DNA of 64,000 nucleotides from an uncultured Oscillospiraceae bacterium (GTDB lineage: Bacteria; Bacillota; Clostridia; Oscillospirales; Oscillospiraceae). Position numbers and translations under genes: made by a program. Where the stretch lies: the NCBI GenBank assembly GCA_947588955.1, contig CANPYX010000005.1, positions 1 to 64,000 on the forward strand. Direction: 5' to 3'. Shown here in pieces: positions 60,366-64,000 of this stretch. The notes under the pieces are model-generated. The model saw only the letters and a list, made by a program, of their open reading frames with translations, was not told the origin of the DNA and ran no database searches. Within the stretch, counting starts at the first letter, position 1; each line of letters begins with the position of its first letter.

Positions 60366-60812
60366 TTGATCACATTTTGGTTAATCGTGATGGTGGCGCT
60401 TCTCGCAGTGGAGGCGGCGACGGTGGGGCTGGTGTCCATATGGTTCGCCGTGGGCGCGTGCGCGGCGCTTATATCCGCCGCTCTGCGGGTGCCTTTTCCC
60501 CTGCAAATAGTGATATTCCTTGCGGTGTCCGGCGTCGTTATGGCGGCGCTGAGACCCTTTGCGAGGAGATACCTGAAGGTCCGCAAAAAGCCCACCAACG
60601 CTGACAGGGTGCTTGGAACGATCTGCCAGGTGACAGAGGACATTGACAACATAGCCGGCACCGGCGCTGTCACGGCGGACGGTAAGGTGTGGACGGCAAG
60701 GAGCGTCACGGGCGTCAACATCCCCGCCGGGGAGTTTGTAAAGGTCGCCTCAATACAGGGCGTGAAGCTCATCGTGGAGGAGATAAAGGACGCCGCCGTC
60801 ACGGAAGCGTGA
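60366..60812 (+). CDS. NfeD-family membrane protein
   Basis: The 148-residue protein has three membrane segments (residues 2-22, 25-42, 48-64) and a C-terminal OB-fold domain (ADRVLGTICQVTEDIDNIAGTGAVTADGKVWTARS). NfeD proteins work with SPFH/stomatin-like proteins in membrane microdomains. It starts with a TTG that has AAAGGAGTGA upstream; an out-of-frame ATG three bases before ends at once. The SPFH gene follows after 46 bp. Confidence 0.9.
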   Translation: MITFWLIVMVALLAVEAATVGLVSIWFAVGACAALISAALRVPFPLQIVIFLAVSGVVMAALRPFARRYLKVRKKPTNADRVLGTICQVTEDIDNIAGTGAVTADGKVWTARSVTGVNIPAGEFVKVASIQGVKLIVEEIKDAAVTEA

Positions 60813-60858
60813 ATACCCGCTGAGCGGATAATGAATATTTAAAACGGAGGTAAAAAAT

Positions 60859-61752
60859 ATGGGACCCCTTGGATTTGTTCTTATACTCATCGTCCTCGTC
60901 GCCATTGTCATCATCGCCCGGAGCATTCGGGTGGTACAGCAGGCAAAGGCCTACGTGATTGAGCGCCTGGGCGCCTACTCCACCACCTGGAGCGTGGGTC
61001 TCCACTTCAAGATACCCTTCATCGAGAGGGTCGCGAAGGTGGTTTCCCTCAAGGAGCAGGTGGCGGACTTCCCGCCCCAGCCCGTGATTACAAAGGACAA
61101 CGTGACCATGCAGATAGACACCGTTGTCTACTTTGAGATCACCGACCCCAAACTTTACACCTACGGCATCGAAAACCCCATGACCGCCATTGAGAACCTG
61201 AGCGCCACAACCCTCAGGAACATCATCGGCGATTTGGAGCTGGACCAGTGCCTCACCTCCCGCGACATAATAAATTCCAAGATGCGCTCGATCCTTGACG
61301 TTGCCACCGACCCCTGGGGCATAAAGGTCAACCGTGTGGAGCTGAAAAACATCCTGCCGCCCAAGGAGATCCAGTCCGCCATGGAGAAGCAGATGAAGGC
61401 CGAGCGTGAGCGCCGCGAGGCGATACTCAAGGCCGAGGGCGAGAAGCGCGCCGCCATCCTCTCCGCCGAGGGCGAAAAGGAGTCCGCCATACTCCGCGCC
61501 GACGCCAAGAAGCAGGCGGCTATTTTGGAGGCTGAGGGTCGCGCCGAGGCGATTTTGAAGGTCCAGGAGGCCACAGCCGAGGGCTTGAAGCTCTTAAACG
61601 AGGCGAGCCCCACCGACGCCGTTATCAAGATCCGCGCCCTGGAGGCCTTCGCCGCCGCCGCCAACGGCCAGGCGACAAAGATCATAATCCCCTCCGAGAT
61701 CCAAGGCCTCGCCGGCTTAGCCGAAGGCATAGTAGAGTCCGTAAAGAAATAA
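60859..61752 (+). CDS. SPFH/band-7 (stomatin-like) membrane protein
   Basis: This 297-residue protein has an N-terminal membrane helix (residues 4-22), a SPFH domain (QQAKAYVIERLGAYSTTWSVGLHFKIPFIERV, then ATTLRNIIGDLELDQCLTSRDIIN) and an Ala/Glu-rich coiled coil (residues 170-235), followed by an IIIPSEIQGLAGL ending. It forms large ring oligomers in the membrane. Partner of the NfeD protein just upstream. A terminator follows. Confidence 0.95.
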   Translation: MGPLGFVLILIVLVAIVIIARSIRVVQQAKAYVIERLGAYSTTWSVGLHFKIPFIERVAKVVSLKEQVADFPPQPVITKDNVTMQIDTVVYFEITDPKLYTYGIENPMTAIENLSATTLRNIIGDLELDQCLTSRDIINSKMRSILDVATDPWGIKVNRVELKNILPPKEIQSAMEKQMKAERERREAILKAEGEKRAAILSAEGEKESAILRADAKKQAAILEAEGRAEAILKVQEATAEGLKLLNEASPTDAVIKIRALEAFAAAANGQATKIIIPSEIQGLAGLAEGIVESVKK

Positions 61753-61756
61753 ATCC

Positions 61757-61794
61757 AAAAAAGCCGTGGATATTAAAACCCACGGCCTTTTTTT
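61757..61794 (+). terminator. Terminator of the nfeD-SPFH operon
   Basis: Stem GCCGTGG/CCACGGC (61763-61769, 61780-61786), extended by A-T pairs, followed by T7. Confidence 0.92.
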
Positions 61795-61824
61795 GCAGAT
61801 GTCGAAATCCCAATCCCCAAAATC

Positions 61825-62108
61825 AAACATTTTTCCGGCGACATGCGCGTCGGAAAAATCACCTTATGTCGCGCAAGTGTGTGACATATGGGGTCCCCAC
61901 GCAATCATGATTGTGTGGGGAGAGGAGGAGCGAAGAGAGCGCCTGAGCCCTGCCGCTTGCGGCGGGGCGAGGTTAAGCGGCTTCAGCGACGACGAGGGCG
62001 TGCGCGCAGCAAAACAGCAGGAAAGCCCTTGCGAAAGGTCCGCAGACCTTTCGCAAGGGCTTTCCGCACGTATCCCCTACTAAAAAAGGGCGCAGCCCTT
62101 TTTTAGTA
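61825..62108 (-). repeat. Intergenic hairpin repeat, copy H (full, with module M)
   Basis: On the minus strand: H1 (62108-62078) overlaps the last codons and stop of wecB; the linker GGGGATACGTGCGG; H2 with 21-bp perfect arms (62065-62045, 62040-62020) around TGCG; module M (61995-61880) in the P3 loop; and H4 (61859-61829). The left side of P3 is decayed (GCAAAACA in place of GCGCGACA, plus-strand sequence). Confidence 0.85.
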
Positions 62109-63189
62109 ATATGTCCGCTATTCTGTGTGACGCCAGCCCGTCGCCGTAGGGGTTCTGGGCGCGGGACATGGAGTTGTAGCGATCCTCGTCGGTGAGGAGA
62201 GTCTTGAACTCATCATATATCACGTCCTCGCGGGTGCCGATGACCCGCAGTGTTCCCGCCTTGACGCCCTCTGGACGCTCGGTGACGTCTCTCAGGACCA
62301 ATACGGGCTTTCCCAGGCTGGGCGCCTCCTCCTGGATACCGCCGGAATCGGTGAGGATCATGTAGGAGCGGGCGAGAAAGTTGTGAAAGGATATGACGTC
62401 CAGCGGCTCTATGATCCGCACGCGCTCACAGCCGGAGAGCTCCTGCCTCGCCGCCTCCCGCACCAGCGGGTTTAAGTGTACGGGGTAGAGGACCTTCACG
62501 TCGGGGAACTCCTCCACCACGCGCCGAACCGCGCGGAAGATGGAGTGGAGCGGCTCGCCCCAGTTTTCGCGGCGGTGGGCGGTGAGTATCACCAGACGCG
62601 AATCCTGTGCCCAGGAGAGCTCCGGGTGCTCAAAGTTGCTTACGACGGTGGTGCCCAGGGCGTCGATGGCGGTGTTGCCGGTGACGTAGATGGACTGGGG
62701 CGGCTTGCCCTCCCGCAGGAGATTGTCGCGGCTCAGGGCGGTGGGGGCAAAGTTGTAGTCGGCGATGGAGCTCACCGCCTGGCGGTTGAACTCCTCCGGA
62801 TATGGGGCGCGGACGTTGTAGGTGCGAAGCCCCGCCTCCACATGACCAACGGGGATACCCAGATAGAAGGCGGCGAGGGCGGAGGCGAAGGTCGTTGTGG
62901 TGTCCCCGTGGACAAGGACAACGTCGGGCTTTACCTCCTCCAGCACGTTTTTCATGCCGGAAAGCACCTTTTCCGTCACGTCAAAAAGCGTCTGCCCCGG
63001 GCTCATGACAGCCAGATTGTAGTCCGGCTCCACCCCGAAGGCGTCAAGCACCTGCTGAAGCATCTCCCGGTGCTGACCGGTGACGCAGACCACCGTCTCC
63101 ACGCCGTGGCGGGTCTTCAGCTCGTTTACCAGCGGGCACATTTTTATTGCCTCGGGACGTGTCCCAAAGACAAGCATTATCTTTTTCAT
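62080..63189 (-). CDS. wecB: UDP-N-acetylglucosamine 2-epimerase (non-hydrolysing)
   Basis: The 369-residue GT-B-fold enzyme has FGTRPEAIKMCPLV, VHGDTTTTFASALAAFYLGIPVGHVEAGLRT, TAHRRENWG and LTDSGGIQEEAPSLGKPVLVLRDVTERPEG. It makes UDP-ManNAc, used for teichoic-acid linkage or other surface sugars. The ATG at 63189 has GGAG upstream. The last residues (LLKKGCALF) are encoded by the H1 hairpin of repeat copy H. Confidence 0.97.
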   Translation of the reverse strand: MKKIMLVFGTRPEAIKMCPLVNELKTRHGVETVVCVTGQHREMLQQVLDAFGVEPDYNLAVMSPGQTLFDVTEKVLSGMKNVLEEVKPDVVLVHGDTTTTFASALAAFYLGIPVGHVEAGLRTYNVRAPYPEEFNRQAVSSIADYNFAPTALSRDNLLREGKPPQSIYVTGNTAIDALGTTVVSNFEHPELSWAQDSRLVILTAHRRENWGEPLHSIFRAVRRVVEEFPDVKVLYPVHLNPLVREAARQELSGCERVRIIEPLDVISFHNFLARSYMILTDSGGIQEEAPSLGKPVLVLRDVTERPEGVKAGTLRVIGTREDVIYDEFKTLLTDEDRYNSMSRAQNPYGDGLASHRIADILLKKGCALF

Positions 63190-63277
63190 GGCGCACACTC
63201 CGTATCCGTGTCGGCAGCTGACAGTCGTATTCTTCTGTATATATATTTTAGCATTTCCCGCGGCGGAATACAAGGGG

Positions 63278-64000
63278 TCAGGGCACAGAAATCTTCATCT
63301 CCTCCGGCTCGACACGTCCCGACTCCACCGCCGCGGAGAGTATGGGAAGGGCGGGGAAGGGGAGGTCGAAGCGGTATTTTTCCGGCAGACCGAAGCTGAC
63401 GCGCCCCACCTCCCTGCCGCCCAGGAGGTATCTCTGTCCGCCGCTTACGAATACGGCTCGGCAGGCGGCGGGGGTGAGTATGTGGGCGGCGGGCGCGCAC
63501 ATGAATACGGCGGCGTCCACATCGGCGGCGCGTCCGCGTGCCAGGGGCTCCGGGACCGCCCCGAGAGACGCGCAGACCTCCTCCAGCGCCTCGAATGCCC
63601 CCGGTGGGACGTCAAGTATCAGCCTACGGAAGCCCCGGCAAAGCGTCTCCGCCGCCGCCCTTGTGAGCCTGTCGGCGCGGTCGGACACGAGCAGCGCGCC
63701 GCCGTGTCCCGACGCCGCCAAAGCCGCTATCCTCCCGGCGCAGACAGCCAGAAGCGGCGCGGCGCTTATCTCGGCAAACCCGCGTGAGAGGAAAAAGTCC
63801 CTGTACGGAAAGCCCTCCCCGAATACGGCGCGCCGGACGCCAAGCTCCGAAAGCCGCGCGGCGCACCCGGAAAGGGCGCGGTAAAGCCTCCTCTCCCGCA
63901 CCCTTCCCGGCGCCGAAACCTCCGCCCACACGCAGGAAACCCCCAGCGGCGAGACAGGCCGGTAGTTTACATAACATTTACGCCCTTCCGACGGCGCAAA
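63278..64000 (-). CDS. Unrecognised protein, 5' end beyond the window
   Basis: The frame stays open from the stop at 63278 to the window edge, giving at least 240 residues; an internal GTG at 63931 is not necessarily the start. It is Ala/Arg/Gly-rich with Rossmann-like stretches (GGALLVSDRADRLTRAAAETL, then ILDVPPGAFEALEEVC) and ends GLPEKYRFDLPFPALPILSAAVESGRVEPEE. No family is recognised. It lies 88 bp upstream of wecB on the same strand. Confidence 0.65.
   Translation of the reverse strand, partial: FAPSEGRKCYVNYRPVSPLGVSCVWAEVSAPGRVRERRLYRALSGCAARLSELGVRRAVFGEGFPYRDFFLSRGFAEISAAPLLAVCAGRIAALAASGHGGALLVSDRADRLTRAAAETLCRGFRRLILDVPPGAFEALEEVCASLGAVPEPLARGRAADVDAAVFMCAPAAHILTPAACRAVFVSGGQRYLLGGREVGRVSFGLPEKYRFDLPFPALPILSAAVESGRVEPEEMKISVP

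Overview
The window looks like a chromosomal segment of a GC-rich, spore-forming member of the Clostridia, most likely Oscillospiraceae/Ruminococcaceae-like. This rests on sporulation genes (sigH, spoIVA, spoIIID, bofA, spoIIGA-sigE, a SleB-type hydrolase), strong Shine-Dalgarno sites, heavy use of AGG/ATA codons, TTG/GTG starts, class-II asparagine synthetase AsnA and an ECF-type S component next to coaX. No plasmid, phage or rRNA genes are seen; one tRNA-Gly(CCC) is present.

Layout. 1-8.0 kb: two separate BlaI repressor/M56 peptidase (BlaR1-type) pairs, each with a palindromic operator at its promoter, separated by asnA and an AT-rich acetyltransferase gene. 8.1-13.1 kb, minus strand: a lipoprotein and a membrane-anchored protein of unknown function, then a Cys-containing clostridial protein. 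13.2-16.5 kb: ruvC-ruvA-ruvB, sigH and a zinc-ribbon protein. 16.9-19.8 kb: ECF sigma factor, membrane-anchored partner and two small secreted/membrane proteins; DUF1858. 19.8-22.8 kb: trmK, NIF3-like, ECF S component, coaX. 22.9-25.4 kb: MBOAT plus SGNH pair for surface polysaccharide acylation. 25.5-27.2 kb: a second ECF sigma/partner pair. 27.5-30.3 kb, minus: a polar amino-acid ABC transporter block whose binding-protein gene is frameshifted in a G8 tract. 31.1-39.3 kb: spoIVA, AgcS symporter, galM, UvrD/PcrA-like helicase, spoIIID, tRNA-Gly, D,D-carboxypeptidase. 39.5-50.8 kb: bofA-SDR (minus), folC, pyrG, glmS and a purB-purA-purC-purF operon. 50.8-64 kb: a miniature inverted-repeat element, RNHCP protein, lone HicB, aminotransferase, trpS, TagO/WecA-like transferase, three small conserved-looking genes, phosphoesterase, SleB-like hydrolase, spoIIGA-sigE, nfeD-SPFH, wecB and an edge-truncated gene.

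The most striking feature is a dispersed intergenic repeat, found eight times plus one truncated start. Each full copy sits directly 3' of a gene and in that gene's orientation, except one copy (D). The order is: terminator-like hairpin H1, a GGGGAACGTGCGG-like linker, a long hairpin H2 whose arms differ between copies yet stay complementary around an invariant UGCG (UNCG-type) tetraloop, a long-range stem P3, and a nearly invariant hairpin H4. Some copies carry an extra module M in the P3 loop, also with changed but still pairing stems; M also occurs alone inside a 265-bp element with 20-bp terminal inverted repeats just after purF. The pattern of compensated stems suggests that the active form is RNA (a processed 3'-UTR or small RNA) rather than a simple DNA repeat. 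This is inference from pairing seen by eye.

Many genes have readable control sites: near-consensus sigma-A promoters, sigma-E-like promoters upstream of spoIVA and spoIIID, and a 22-bp-spaced promoter with a Spo0A-box-like -35 region upstream of spoIIGA. Two near-identical strong promoters (8058-8086 and 39442-39470) point into the 3' ends of opposing genes and have no gene of their own.
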